Source: JASJAR01 sp038530285
Lineage (GTDB): Bacteria > Pseudomonadota > Alphaproteobacteria > Rhodobacterales > Rhodobacteraceae
Direction of reading: 5' to 3'
Assembly: GCA_038530285.1 (NCBI GenBank)
Contig: JBCBCY010000001.1
Span: forward strand, 186,001 to 250,000
DNA length: 64,000 nucleotides
Part shown: piece by piece, positions 56,261 to 64,000 of the stretch
Layout of the letters: every line of letters starts with the position of its first letter
Numbering within the stretch: the stretch's first letter is position 1
Notes under the pieces: model-generated
Told to the model about the DNA's origin: nothing
The model's input: only the letters and a program-made list of their open reading frames with translations
Database searches by the model: none
Translations under genes and position numbers: made by a program

Positions 56261-56656
56261 ATGAAAGATATTGATCACGACCTCGTGAGCCGCAGCCCGC
56301 TCACCCCCTATGACCCTGAGACCTGCCCGATCCGCCTTGTGCTTGATGGGCTGGGCAACAAGTGGAGTGTGCTGGTGCTGGTGGGCCTTTGGCATGAGCG
56401 GCTGCGCTTTGGTGAGCTGCGCCATCTCATCCCGGATATTTCGCAGAAAATGCTGACCCAGGTCTTGCGCGCGCTCGAACGCGACGGGCTGGTGGCGCGT
56501 GATGACCGCGGTGGGTTTCCGCGTGTGGTGTACTATACGCTGACGCCGCTGGGCGACACGTTGATGGATCCGCTGATGGTGATGTCGGGCTGGGCCAGGG
56601 ACAACCTGCCGCAGATCAAGGCCAATCGGCGCGCCTATGACGCAGGGGCGGGGTAG
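56261..56656 (+). CDS. HxlR-family transcriptional regulator
   Basis: A 131-residue winged-helix regulator with the HxlR pattern: CPIRLVLDGLGNKWSVLVLV, LRFGELRHLIPDISQKMLTQ, VLRALERDGLVAR, VVYYTLTPLGDTLMDPL. The Cys in the first motif can be a redox or electrophile sensor in this family. ATG 56261 is chosen over TTG 56234. HxlR proteins commonly act on a divergent gene, so the MBL hydrolase is the likely target. It is followed by hisC after 65 nt. Confidence 0.9.
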   Translation: MKDIDHDLVSRSPLTPYDPETCPIRLVLDGLGNKWSVLVLVGLWHERLRFGELRHLIPDISQKMLTQVLRALERDGLVARDDRGGFPRVVYYTLTPLGDTLMDPLMVMSGWARDNLPQIKANRRAYDAGAG

Positions 56657-56721
56657 CGCGGGACTGGCGCTTGGGCCCGCCAGCCGCTATTGCGGACGCC
56701 GCAACAGCGCACGGACCGATC

Positions 56722-57810
56722 ATGGCAGCCCAGCCGACACCAAATCCCGGGATCATGGAAATCGCCCTTTATCAGGGTGGCAAGTCGGCGATTGCCGGGC
56801 GCACGGATGTGCTGAAGCTTTCGTCGAACGAAAACCCGCTGGGCCCGCCGCCATCGGCGCAAGAGGCGATCATGGCGGCTGCGTCGGGCACACATCTTTA
56901 TCCGTCCACCGATCATGCCGGCCTGCGCGCCGCAATCGGTGAGGTGCATGGGCTCGACCCCGACCGGATCATCTGTGGCGTGGGGTCCGATGAGGTGTTG
57001 CAGTTTGTCACGCAGGCCTTTGCCGGCCCGGGCGATGAGATCATTCATACCGAACACGGCTTTTCGCTTTATCCAGTGTTGATCCATGCCGCGGGCGCTA
57101 CGCCCGTTTGCGTGCCGGAGACCGACCGGCAGGTAAATGTAGACCACATTCTGGCCGCCGTAACCGACCGCACTCGGATCATTCTGGTTACCAATCCGGG
57201 CAATCCAACCGGTACGATGATCCCCCTGGCTGAGGTTGAACGACTGATCGACGCGGTGGCCGAAGACATCGTCGTCGTTCTCGACGGGGCCTATACCGAA
57301 TATGTCGATGGGTTTGATGGTGGGGCGGTCCTGGCCGGGTCGCGGCCCAATGTGCTGATGACCCGCACGTTCTCTAAGATTTACGGGCTGGGTGGTTTGC
57401 GCATTGGCTGGGGCTACGGCGACCGGTTTTTGATCGATGTGATGACGCGGCTGCGCCAGCCGTTCAACCTGTCGGTGGTCCAGCTTGCCGCCGCTGAAGC
57501 CGCTGTGCGCGACCGGGCCTGGGTGGACGCATGTGCGGCCCTAAACGCCGCGCAGCGGGCCCGGCTGAAAGGCGCACTGGGACAATTGGGATTGGCGGTG
57601 GATGACAGCCACACAAATTTCCTGCTCGCCCGCTTTGCCGACGCGGCCGAGGCCGATGCCGCCAATGCCGCCCTTCTGGTCGATGGGATCATCGTGCGCC
57701 AGGTGGGGGGCTACGGCTTTGCCGAAGGCCTTCGCATCACGGTGGGCGACGCCGACCAGACCGGCCGGGTGATCGATGCGCTGACACGCTGGCGGGAGGG
57801 CGCGCCATGA
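56722..57810 (+). CDS. hisC: histidinol-phosphate aminotransferase
   Basis: A 362-residue PLP aminotransferase of the HisC type. The PLP Lys is in TRTFSKIYGLGGLRIGW; LSSNENPLGPPPSAQ, LVTNPGNPTGTMIP and VVLDGAYTEYVD are family blocks. It converts imidazole-acetol phosphate and can act on aromatic substrates. Because tyrA/arogenate dehydrogenase follows with a 4-nt overlap, it may also work in tyrosine/phenylalanine synthesis. ATG 56722 is preferred; the frame is open upstream. Confidence 0.93.
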   Translation: MAAQPTPNPGIMEIALYQGGKSAIAGRTDVLKLSSNENPLGPPPSAQEAIMAAASGTHLYPSTDHAGLRAAIGEVHGLDPDRIICGVGSDEVLQFVTQAFAGPGDEIIHTEHGFSLYPVLIHAAGATPVCVPETDRQVNVDHILAAVTDRTRIILVTNPGNPTGTMIPLAEVERLIDAVAEDIVVVLDGAYTEYVDGFDGGAVLAGSRPNVLMTRTFSKIYGLGGLRIGWGYGDRFLIDVMTRLRQPFNLSVVQLAAAEAAVRDRAWVDACAALNAAQRARLKGALGQLGLAVDDSHTNFLLARFADAAEADAANAALLVDGIIVRQVGGYGFAEGLRITVGDADQTGRVIDALTRWREGAP

Positions 57811-58727
57811 CCCCGATCTACGACCGTGTGGCACTGATCGGGTTGGGGCTGATCGCGTCGTCGATGGCCCATGGGATGCGCGCAGGCGGTCTGGCCGGCG
57901 AAATCGTGGGCACGGCCCGCTCGCCCGAGACCCGCGCAATTGCCGCCGAAGACGGATTGGTGGACCGGGTCTGCGAAACCGCCGCCGAGGCTGTTGGAGG
58001 GGCCGATCTGGTTGTGCTGGCCGCCCCGGTCGGGGCGATGGGCGCTATCGCGGCTGAGATCGCACCCGCTTTGGCAGCCGGTGCCACGGTGACCGATGTG
58101 GGGTCGGTCAAACGCGCTGTCATTGAAGATGTTAGCCCGCATTTGCCCTACGGCGTGCATTTTATCCCAGGCCATCCGCTGGCCGGGACGGAACATTCAG
58201 GCCCCCGGTCGGGTTTTGCCGAGCTTTTTGACAACCGGTTTACGATCCTTGTGCCTGTCGAGGGTGCGGATGCGGCCGCTGTCGATAAGCTGACCCGGCT
58301 TTGGCAGGGTTTGGGGGCCAATGTCGAAGTGATGGATCCCGATCACCACGATTTGGTGCTGGCGGTGACGTCCCATACCCCGCACCTGATCGCCTATACA
58401 ATGGTTGGCGTGGCCGACGATCTGCGCCGCGTGACCGACAGCGAAGTGATCAAGTATTCTGCCGCAGGGTTTCGCGATTTCACCCGGATTGCCGCGTCCG
58501 ATCCGGTGATGTGGCGCGATGTTTTCCTGACCAACAAGGACGCCACGCTGGAAATTCTTGGCCGGTTCACCGAAGAGCTTTTTGCGCTGCAACGCGCGAT
58601 CCGAACCGGCGACGGGGCACATCTGGAAGAGTATTTCACCCGGACCCGTGCGATCCGCCGCGGAATCATCAAAGCGGGCCAGGACACCGACGCGCCCAAT
58701 TTTGGCCGGGGTGGGCCGAAAACTTGA
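57807..58727 (+). CDS. prephenate/arogenate dehydrogenase (TyrA/TyrC)
   Basis: A 306-residue NAD(P)-dependent prephenate or arogenate dehydrogenase: VALIGLGLIASSMAHGMRAG (Rossmann), TDVGSVKRAVIEDV, FIPGHPLAGTEHSGP and AVTSHTPHLIAYTMVGVADD with the catalytic His. The tyrosine branch enzyme lies between hisC and the extensin-like gene. I leave open whether it prefers arogenate (TyrC) or prephenate. Confidence 0.93.
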   Translation: MTPIYDRVALIGLGLIASSMAHGMRAGGLAGEIVGTARSPETRAIAAEDGLVDRVCETAAEAVGGADLVVLAAPVGAMGAIAAEIAPALAAGATVTDVGSVKRAVIEDVSPHLPYGVHFIPGHPLAGTEHSGPRSGFAELFDNRFTILVPVEGADAAAVDKLTRLWQGLGANVEVMDPDHHDLVLAVTSHTPHLIAYTMVGVADDLRRVTDSEVIKYSAAGFRDFTRIAASDPVMWRDVFLTNKDATLEILGRFTEELFALQRAIRTGDGAHLEEYFTRTRAIRRGIIKAGQDTDAPNFGRGGPKT

Positions 58728-59581
58728 GGCGGCTGTTGGTCTTGGCCATGTTGCTGGCGGGACCGGTTGCGGCCGAGCCTGTTACCAAAAGCCCCCTCCC
58801 CAAACCGCGCCCCCTGGCAGATGCCCCCGCGGGCCGGATCATCACGATCCCGGTCTATTTCGATGCCGATGTGCGGCCGCGTCCGCGTCCGGGGTCAACC
58901 GGCCCCGCCCCCACGAGGATCGAGGTTGAAACGCCCAATGGCACGCGCCAATCGCTGGAAGATGCCCTTGCCGCATCGGCCCTGCCGCGCCCGCGACCCC
59001 AGGCACGCACCCAAAGCCGCCCGGTCGCCCCGCCCCCGATGATAGAGACCACAGGCGGGCGGCGGGCGATCTGCGGGTCGCGCGATATTTTCGGAGCACC
59101 AGCCCAATCGGTCCGGGGGCGGCTGGGCGGCTGCGGCGTGTCGAACCCGGTGCGGGTCACATCGGTTGCGGGTGTTCCCCTGTCGCGGGCGGCCCTGATG
59201 GATTGCACGACGGCCAAAGCGCTCAGGTCTTGGGTGGAAAACGGCGTGAAGCCTGGGATTGGCCGATTGGGTGGGGGAGCGGGGCGGATCAACGTGATTG
59301 CCGACTATTCCTGCCGAACGATCAACAACCGCCCCGGTGGCAATATCTCCGAACATGGGAAGGGTAAGGCGATCGATATCTCCGGGATCACGCTGCGCAA
59401 TGGCACGACCCTGTCGGTGGAACGCGACTGGCGCCGGCGCAGCGAGGGGGCGGTGCTGAAACGGCTGCACAGGTCGGCCTGCGGGCCGTTCGGCACGGTC
59501 CTTGGGCCAGATGCGGACCGGTTCCATCAGGACCATTTCCATTTCGACACCAAGGCCCGACGCAATCCCTATTGCCGCTAG
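58724..59581 (+). CDS. extensin-like (YcbK/VanY-related) secreted protein
   Basis: A 285-residue exported protein of the bacterial extensin-like C-terminal family. Signal peptide MRRLLVLAMLLAGPVAA; a Pro/Arg-rich linker (about 25-105); then the domain with MDCTTAKALRSWVENGVKPG, YSCRTINNRPGGNISEHGKG, AIDISGI and HQDHFHFDTK. The His-x-x-His-x-His and Asp pattern recalls D,D-carboxypeptidase-type metallopeptidases acting on peptidoglycan (inference). The start is TTG 58724, overlapping the tyrA stop (TTGA); the earlier open frame to 58301 lies inside tyrA. Confidence 0.88.
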   Translation: MRRLLVLAMLLAGPVAAEPVTKSPLPKPRPLADAPAGRIITIPVYFDADVRPRPRPGSTGPAPTRIEVETPNGTRQSLEDALAASALPRPRPQARTQSRPVAPPPMIETTGGRRAICGSRDIFGAPAQSVRGRLGGCGVSNPVRVTSVAGVPLSRAALMDCTTAKALRSWVENGVKPGIGRLGGGAGRINVIADYSCRTINNRPGGNISEHGKGKAIDISGITLRNGTTLSVERDWRRRSEGAVLKRLHRSACGPFGTVLGPDADRFHQDHFHFDTKARRNPYCR

Positions 59582-59587
59582 GGTGGG

Positions 59588-59661
59588 CGATCCTTGAAAG
59601 GATCGCGGGTCGATTTTTTGAAAAATCGGTGCCTCCGGCGGAGGTATTTTTCGCAAGAGGA
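59588..59661 (+). repeat. dispersed palindromic element, three-hairpin copy
   Basis: Three perfect hairpins in series: CGATCCTT-GA-AAGGATCG (59588-59605), CGATTTTT-TG-AAAAATCG (59611-59628) and CCTCCG-G-CGGAGG (59632-59644), then the core TATTTTTCGCAAGAGGA. It fills the gap between the convergent ends of the extensin-like gene and the DUF2125 gene. Confidence 0.85.
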
Positions 59662-59665
59662 CCGG

Positions 59666-60670
59666 TTAGGGCAGCGCGATCGGGTCGAGCCGGCCCAAGG
59701 GGATCGGGCCAAAGAAAATCAGGCTGTCGCGGATCGTCAGCGGGGCATCGATTGTATCGGCCCGGCCTGACAATCCCGCAAGAAGGGACAGGGCATTTTC
59801 CGCCGTTTGGCGTGTGGCGTCGGCTAGGACCCCGGCGGCGACTGCGATATCGAGCATCTCTTTCCAATTGACCGCTTTCACCGTCACCTCGCCCGTGGCC
59901 CGTCCGGTATCGGTGACATCGATGGCCCCGGCGGCACGCAGTTCCAGATTGCCCCAAAGAGCGGTCAGATCGGTGATTTCGATCCGTGTAGGCTGGGGGC
60001 GCGCGCGTTCAACCGCAAACCGGTCCCAGGGTCTATCAAACGTCACCTTAGTCAAAAGCCGCAGGGTTTTCACCTCGCCCGGCAGGGCGCGCAACGGATC
60101 AAGTGTGCTGCGTGCGGGTTCGGCCAGGATCACGTCGGTCGCTTCCACCGCGATGTCATAGGTGTTTGGCGGCCCCTCGACCTGGCGGCTGGCCAGCGAC
60201 AGGTTGGCCGCGCCGCTGTTCCACCCCCTCGATGAGGTGACACCAAGGGCTTCGGCGACCAATGTTGTCCGGTCGAGCACAAGATCGGTGCCCGGTTCGA
60301 CCACGAGCGAGGCCTGCATCTTGTCGGATGTGATCGTCAGGCGTTCGGCCGGTGTGGCGATCTGGTGGGTGTCGGGCCAGACCGCGATTACGTGGTTGGG
60401 CTGATACGACAATGCGAGGATCTGAAAAAACGGCAGCGACCAGGCCAGGCCGGTGTCGGGGTCGGCGAGGTCCAAGTCGGTGAAGGTGGTGTCGAACCGG
60501 TTGGGAAACCCGCGCACCGACAGGTCGGCATACTCTGCCACCCAACCTTCGCCCTGTCGGTCGGCGATCCAGGCGCGCAAGGCTCGGTCAAGGGCGACCG
60601 ACCCGACGGCCCAATACCCGCCCCACAAAAGGGCGGCGACAAGGGCGATGATGGTCAGGCGGCGGATCAC
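59666..60670 (-). CDS. DUF2125-family protein
   Basis: A 334-residue protein with an N-terminal membrane segment (LTIIALVAALLWGGYWAVGS). The remainder matches DUF2125: RGFPNRFDTTFTDLDLADP, WSLPFFQILALSYQPNHVIAVWP (a highly typical block) and GAIDVTDTGRATGEVTV. It is likely a periplasmic, beta-rich lipid-handling (AsmA-like) protein (inference). GTG 60670 has GGAAGGGG upstream. Confidence 0.9.
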   Translation of the reverse strand: MIRRLTIIALVAALLWGGYWAVGSVALDRALRAWIADRQGEGWVAEYADLSVRGFPNRFDTTFTDLDLADPDTGLAWSLPFFQILALSYQPNHVIAVWPDTHQIATPAERLTITSDKMQASLVVEPGTDLVLDRTTLVAEALGVTSSRGWNSGAANLSLASRQVEGPPNTYDIAVEATDVILAEPARSTLDPLRALPGEVKTLRLLTKVTFDRPWDRFAVERARPQPTRIEITDLTALWGNLELRAAGAIDVTDTGRATGEVTVKAVNWKEMLDIAVAAGVLADATRQTAENALSLLAGLSGRADTIDAPLTIRDSLIFFGPIPLGRLDPIALP

Positions 60671-60739
60671 GGCATTCCCCTTCCGGTGCGGGCGTGGTTA
60701 AACCGAAGCTTTAAAGGGGCCCCATTCAAAGGACCAGCC

Positions 60740-61291
60740 ATGCATCGCCCGCTTTGGGTCTTCGGATACGGATCATTGATGTGGAATCCTGAGTTTGACT
60801 ACCTCAGGTGCGATGTCGCCCGGCTGAACGGATACAGGCGCGGCTTCACCATGGCATCGATCCACCATCGCGGCACGGAAGCCGACCCGGGGCTGGTGCT
60901 GGCGTTGGATGAAACACCGGGTGCGGCCTGCGAGGGCTTGGCGTTTGAGGTGCCCGATGACACGGCGGAAGAAACGCTGGCGGTGTTGCGAGAGCGCGAA
61001 TTGGTATCCTCAGCCTATGTTGAGCGATGGGAACCGGTGCATCTGCGCGGTGGCGGGACGGTGACGGCCCTGGCTTACGTGATTGAGCGGAGCCATCCGC
61101 AATACCGGGGCGATCAGGATCTTGAGACGCAGGCGCGGATCATTGCGCGCGCGCAGGGCGGACGTGGCCCAAACAGTGAATACCTGTTCAATACCGCCCA
61201 GAATTTGAGCGACCTGGACATTGCCGACCCCGATTTGAACTGGCTTTGTGGCCGCGTGTCTCAGCTGATTGACCCCAGTGGCCAGAACTGA
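60740..61291 (+). CDS. ChaC-type gamma-glutamylcyclotransferase
   Basis: A 183-residue gamma-glutamylcyclotransferase-like protein. The substrate loop VFGYGSLMWNP lies at 8-17 and the likely catalytic Glu in LAVLRERELVSSAYVERW. The YGSLMWNPEF and TEADPGLVLALD blocks fit the ChaC group, which degrades glutathione to 5-oxoproline and Cys-Gly. Start ATG 60740 (MHRPLWVFGYGSL) is used; the open frame from 60365 runs inside the divergent DUF2125 gene. Confidence 0.92.
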   Translation: MHRPLWVFGYGSLMWNPEFDYLRCDVARLNGYRRGFTMASIHHRGTEADPGLVLALDETPGAACEGLAFEVPDDTAEETLAVLRERELVSSAYVERWEPVHLRGGGTVTALAYVIERSHPQYRGDQDLETQARIIARAQGGRGPNSEYLFNTAQNLSDLDIADPDLNWLCGRVSQLIDPSGQN

Positions 61292-61353
61292 ACTTGTGAC
61301 CGGGTGCTGTGCCGATTAGTCTTTGCGTAATACGACCTTGAGGGGGTGACGAG

Positions 61354-62526
61354 ATGGTCCGCTGGGACCCAGAGGCTTATCTGCAATTCACCCAGCCGTT
61401 GCGTCAATTGGCGTTGATGATCCTGGTGCTGATTGCTGTCGGCGCAGGCGGCTGGCTGATCTTTCCATCGGTCGCTCCGGTGTTTTTGGCCAATCCCTGG
61501 CTGAACGGGTTCATCTTTATCGTGTTCCTGATCGGCATCCTGGCGTGTTTCTGGCAGGTTTTTCAGCTGTTCAGTTCGGTCAGCTGGATTGAGGGGTTCG
61601 CCCGCGAACGCCCGGGCTTCCGGTTCACCAAGGCCCCGCGCCTTCTGGCCTCGCTGGCGGCCTTGCTGCGCTCGCGCGGCAAGACAATGCAGATCGGGGC
61701 GGCATCGACGCGGTCGATCCTGGATTCGGTGGCTACACGGATCGATGAAGCCCGCGACATCACGCGGTATATCGTCAACCTGTTGATCTTTCTGGGGCTT
61801 TTGGGAACGTTCTATGGGCTGGCGACGACGGTGCCTGCCGTGGTTGAAACCATCCGCTCGCTCGCGCCCACCGATGGCGAAACCGGCATGACAGTGTTCA
61901 ACCGGCTTATGACCGGACTTGAAGCGCAGCTTTCGGGCATGGGGGTTGCGTTCTCATCCTCGCTTTTGGGGCTGGCAGGGTCGCTGGTCGTGGGCCTGTT
62001 GGAACTGTTTGCCAGCCACGGGCAGAACCGGTTTTACCGCGAGTTGGAAGAATGGCTGTCGTCGATCACCCGGCTTGGGTTTTCCGCCGAAGGCGACGGC
62101 GAGGGTGGATCGGCCGATGTGGGCGCGCTGGCGCAGGTCGCCGAAGCGATGTCAGAACGCATGGATGCGCTGCAGGAGTTTCTTGTGGAAATGCGCGGCG
62201 AAGACCGCATCGGGTCGCTGGCTACGGCGGTGCAGGATCTGGCCGACAAGACCGAAGGCGGGCAGGGCACGGCGTCTGCGCTGACGCGTTTGGGGCAGTC
62301 TCAGCAACGTCTTGCCGATCTGTTAGAGGCGCAGGCCCAGGTGTCAGGTGGCGGCGGCGGCGGTGTGGATGCCGAAAGCAAGATGCGCCTACGGTCGATG
62401 GACGTGCAGCTTTTGCGGATTTTGGAAGAAATGTCGGCGGGCCGCGCGGAAACCATGGCGGATCTGCGGGCAGACATTCAGGCGCTGACGCGGGCGGTCC
62501 AAAAGCTCGACCGGGCGAGGACCTAA
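61354..62526 (+). CDS. MotA/TolQ/ExbB-family proton-channel protein
   Basis: A 390-residue membrane protein. Hydrophobic helices: LALMILVLIAVGAGGWLIFP, GFIFIVFLIGILACFWQVF, YIVNLLIFLGLLGTFYGLAT and MGVAFSSSLLGLAGSLVVGL; the last two form the MotA_ExbB core. A cytoplasmic tail (about 230-390) is helical and charged, with LADLLEAQAQ and MRLRSMDVQLLRILEEMSAG. It lies 4 nt before a MotB-like gene, so the two likely form a proton- or ion-driven motor unit in the inner membrane. Confidence 0.9.
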   Translation: MVRWDPEAYLQFTQPLRQLALMILVLIAVGAGGWLIFPSVAPVFLANPWLNGFIFIVFLIGILACFWQVFQLFSSVSWIEGFARERPGFRFTKAPRLLASLAALLRSRGKTMQIGAASTRSILDSVATRIDEARDITRYIVNLLIFLGLLGTFYGLATTVPAVVETIRSLAPTDGETGMTVFNRLMTGLEAQLSGMGVAFSSSLLGLAGSLVVGLLELFASHGQNRFYRELEEWLSSITRLGFSAEGDGEGGSADVGALAQVAEAMSERMDALQEFLVEMRGEDRIGSLATAVQDLADKTEGGQGTASALTRLGQSQQRLADLLEAQAQVSGGGGGGVDAESKMRLRSMDVQLLRILEEMSAGRAETMADLRADIQALTRAVQKLDRART

Positions 62527-62530
62527 GCCC

Positions 62531-64000
62531 ATGGCATTGTCCCGCCGCGCCGTGCAACGGGTCTCCGGGTCGATCTGGCCGGGGTTTGTCGACGCGATGA
62601 CCGCCCTTTTGCTGGTGCTGATGTTCGTGTTGACGATCTTCATGGTCGTGCAATTTGTGCTGCAGGAACAGATCTCGGGTCAGGAAGACGCGCTGGAGCA
62701 GCTGTCGTCTGAGGTGAATGTGCTGGCGCGCGCCCTTGGGCTGGAACAGCAAAATTCGGCCGCGTTGGAAGAAAACCTTGAGACCGAACGGGCGGAGACG
62801 GCCCGCCAGGCCACGCTGATTGCCAACCTGTCGGGGCAGTTGGAAACCCAGGCCGGGGAGTTGGCCGCGCGGGCGGCTGCGATTGCATCTTTCGAAGAAC
62901 AGGTGGCGTCGCTGATTGCTGCGCGGGATTCGGCGTTGGCGGAAGGCGAACGGCTGACGGCCACGGTCGCAGAGCTTGAAGCCGCAGAGGCACGGTTGAT
63001 CTCTGAACAAGAGGCGCTGCAACTGGCCCTTGCCCAAAGCCGCGATGAAATCAGCGCGCAGGCAGAGGCCGCGCGTCTGGCCGCCGCCCGGCGCGAGGCT
63101 TTGGAGGCGCTGACGGCCGAGTTGCAGGCCGAAGTGGCTGAAAAGGACCGCGCGCTGATTGCCGCTGAGACCGAGCTCTCGGATGCCGAAGCCCAACGGC
63201 TGGCCGAAGCCGCCGCCGCGGAGGCCCTGCGGGACCGCTTGGAAAACGCCGATACCGAGCTGACCGCGATGACCCTGGCGCTGGAAGAAGAACGCCGCAA
63301 AGCCGAAGAAACCCTGACGCTGATGGCGGCCGCCCAGACCAGTGCCGAGGAACTGGAATTGGAGATGGCGCTGGCGCTTCTGGCGCAGGAGGATCTGGAA
63401 AGCGAGCTGGCGGCGGCCCGGGCGGACTTGGCCGAAGCGCAGTCGAGCGCGCCGGAGTTGCGCAACCAATTGGCGGCCGCTTTGGCCGCGCGCGCTTTAG
63501 CGGAGAACGAGGCCGCCGAACAATTGAGCGAAGCCGAACGCCAGGCGGTCTTGCTGGCCACGGCCCAGTCCGAGTTGTCCGATGCCGAAGCTGTGTCGGC
63601 TGCCGCACAGCGCGAGGTGGCGCTGCTGAACACACAGATTGAGGAATTGCGCGCGCAGTTGAACACGTTGCAGGGGCTGGTCGACGAAAGCCGGTCGCGG
63701 GATGCGGATGCACAGGTGCGGATCGATACGCTGGGCAGCGATCTGAATGCGGCTTTGGCGCGGGCGGCGGCAGAAGAACGGCGCCGGCGCGAATTGGAAG
63801 AAGCCGAGCGGGTGCGGCTGGAGGCTGAGGCGGCACAATTGCGGTCGCAAGCTGAGGAATTGGAATTGGCGCGGTCTGAGTTTTTCGCGGCGATGCGGTC
63901 GGTGTTGGCTGGCCGGGATGAGGTGCAGATCGTGGGCGATCGGTTTGTGTTCTCGTCCGAGGTCCTGTTCTCGCTTGGCTCGGCGGATTTGTCTGCCGGT
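62531..64000 (+). CDS. MotB/TolR-like protein with long coiled coil, 3' end missing
   Basis: The frame is open to the window end, so at least 490 residues with no stop. After MALSRRAVQR, the single membrane helix WPGFVDAMTALLLVLMFVLT carries Asp21, the equivalent of the MotB proton-conducting Asp. A very long periplasmic coiled coil (about 45-450) follows, rich in Ala, Glu and Leu with few Pro or Gly. The end (EFFAAMRSVLAGRDEVQIVGD, then FVFSSEVLFSLGSADLSAG) is the start of an OmpA-like peptidoglycan-binding domain. It partners the preceding MotA/ExbB-like protein. Confidence 0.9.
   Translation, partial: MALSRRAVQRVSGSIWPGFVDAMTALLLVLMFVLTIFMVVQFVLQEQISGQEDALEQLSSEVNVLARALGLEQQNSAALEENLETERAETARQATLIANLSGQLETQAGELAARAAAIASFEEQVASLIAARDSALAEGERLTATVAELEAAEARLISEQEALQLALAQSRDEISAQAEAARLAAARREALEALTAELQAEVAEKDRALIAAETELSDAEAQRLAEAAAAEALRDRLENADTELTAMTLALEEERRKAEETLTLMAAAQTSAEELELEMALALLAQEDLESELAAARADLAEAQSSAPELRNQLAAALAARALAENEAAEQLSEAERQAVLLATAQSELSDAEAVSAAAQREVALLNTQIEELRAQLNTLQGLVDESRSRDADAQVRIDTLGSDLNAALARAAAEERRRRELEEAERVRLEAEAAQLRSQAEELELARSEFFAAMRSVLAGRDEVQIVGDRFVFSSEVLFSLGSADLSAG

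Noticed and set aside
62222..63469. A 415-codon minus-strand open frame, and a second 328-codon one rich in Ser and Ala
   Set aside because: Both are antisense to the MotA-like gene or to the coiled-coil repeat of the MotB-like gene. The low-complexity products reflect the repetitive coding strand.
61354..64000. Zorya-type anti-phage system (ZorA/ZorB)
   Set aside because: The MotA/MotB-like pair could suggest it, but ZorB lacks such a long coiled coil, no ZorC/D/E genes are in view, and neighbours are housekeeping or envelope genes. The downstream side is cut, so this cannot be fully excluded.
1..64000. CRISPR arrays, tRNA or rRNA genes, insertion sequences and prophage genes
   Set aside because: No regularly spaced direct repeats, tRNA cloverleaf signatures with a GTTCGA-type loop in the right setting, transposase or phage structural genes were found on reading both strands.

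Overview
The window is about 64 kb of GC-rich DNA (my estimate is low 60s % GC) from an alphaproteobacterium. The most likely source is a Rhodobacteraceae (Roseobacter/Rhodobacter-type) chromosome. Supporting signs are a HisZ/short HisG pair, class II NrdJ, xanthine dehydrogenase XdhABC, dimethylglycine dehydrogenase next to betaine aldehyde dehydrogenase, GSCFA and Hint_2 proteins, perfect TTAA-N7-TTAA (CtrA-type) sites, and a dispersed element with the core GGAGTATTTTTGCCAGGATG. I saw no tRNA, rRNA, CRISPR array, insertion sequence or prophage. Coding density is very high, with many 1-8 nt gene overlaps. Only the segment 8103-8403 is close to 300 bp without a gene.

Layout. 1-3638: end of a ThiF/MoeB-type E1 enzyme, then a LysR regulator divergent from a gamma-butyrobetaine hydroxylase-like dioxygenase and a class II aldolase. 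3673-8102 (minus): a six-gene unit that looks like an unconventional metal importer (membrane-anchored protein, LolD-type ATPase, FtsX-type permease, DUF4198 protein, a small secreted protein, a divergent ZnuA-like protein). 8404-15716 (plus): a LacI regulator, a complete spermidine/putrescine-type ABC importer, nucleoside hydrolase and adenine deaminase, forming a purine-nucleoside uptake and salvage operon. 15730-20503: an SH3 protein, a 2-hydroxyacid dehydrogenase, panBC, and two envelope proteins. 20696-25040: betaine catabolism. 25307-27022: a Hint protein, a lower-GC orphan gene and a thioesterase. 27120-36230 (minus): xdhABC plus a BMP/Nup-type ABC importer, a second purine module that can take hypoxanthine and xanthine to urate. 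36491-39021: a repeat protein, an ArsR/SRPBCC operon, and an XRE/DUF2975 pair. 39133-47270: dnaE, an AbrB-type membrane protein, slyX, and hisS-hisZ-hisG. 47299-55253: an orphan TRAP binding protein, DUF1489, nrdJ, a GSCFA protein, a second Hint protein, rpsD, and a YqhA-type protein. 55303-64000: an MBL hydrolase with a divergent HxlR regulator, hisC-tyrA-extensin, DUF2125, a ChaC-like enzyme, and a MotA/MotB-like pair cut by the window end.

The most unusual observations are four. (1) NrdJ carries an XRE-type helix-turn-helix-like segment between its catalytic core and its C-terminal domain. (2) A dispersed palindromic element sits between convergent 3' ends at four places and also lies inside three coding sequences (nrdJ, xdhB and the Nup-type ATPase); in the last it appears to supply the ribosome binding site of the next gene. 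This resembles the in-frame palindromic elements of Rickettsia. (3) In the metal-importer-like unit the ZnuA-like protein has lost two of the usual His ligands, and two secreted proteins are predicted to begin with His after signal-peptide cleavage. (4) Both Hint-domain genes have a TTAA-N7-TTAA site upstream, and one has lost the Hint nucleophile. No database search was run. All family names come from motif recognition.
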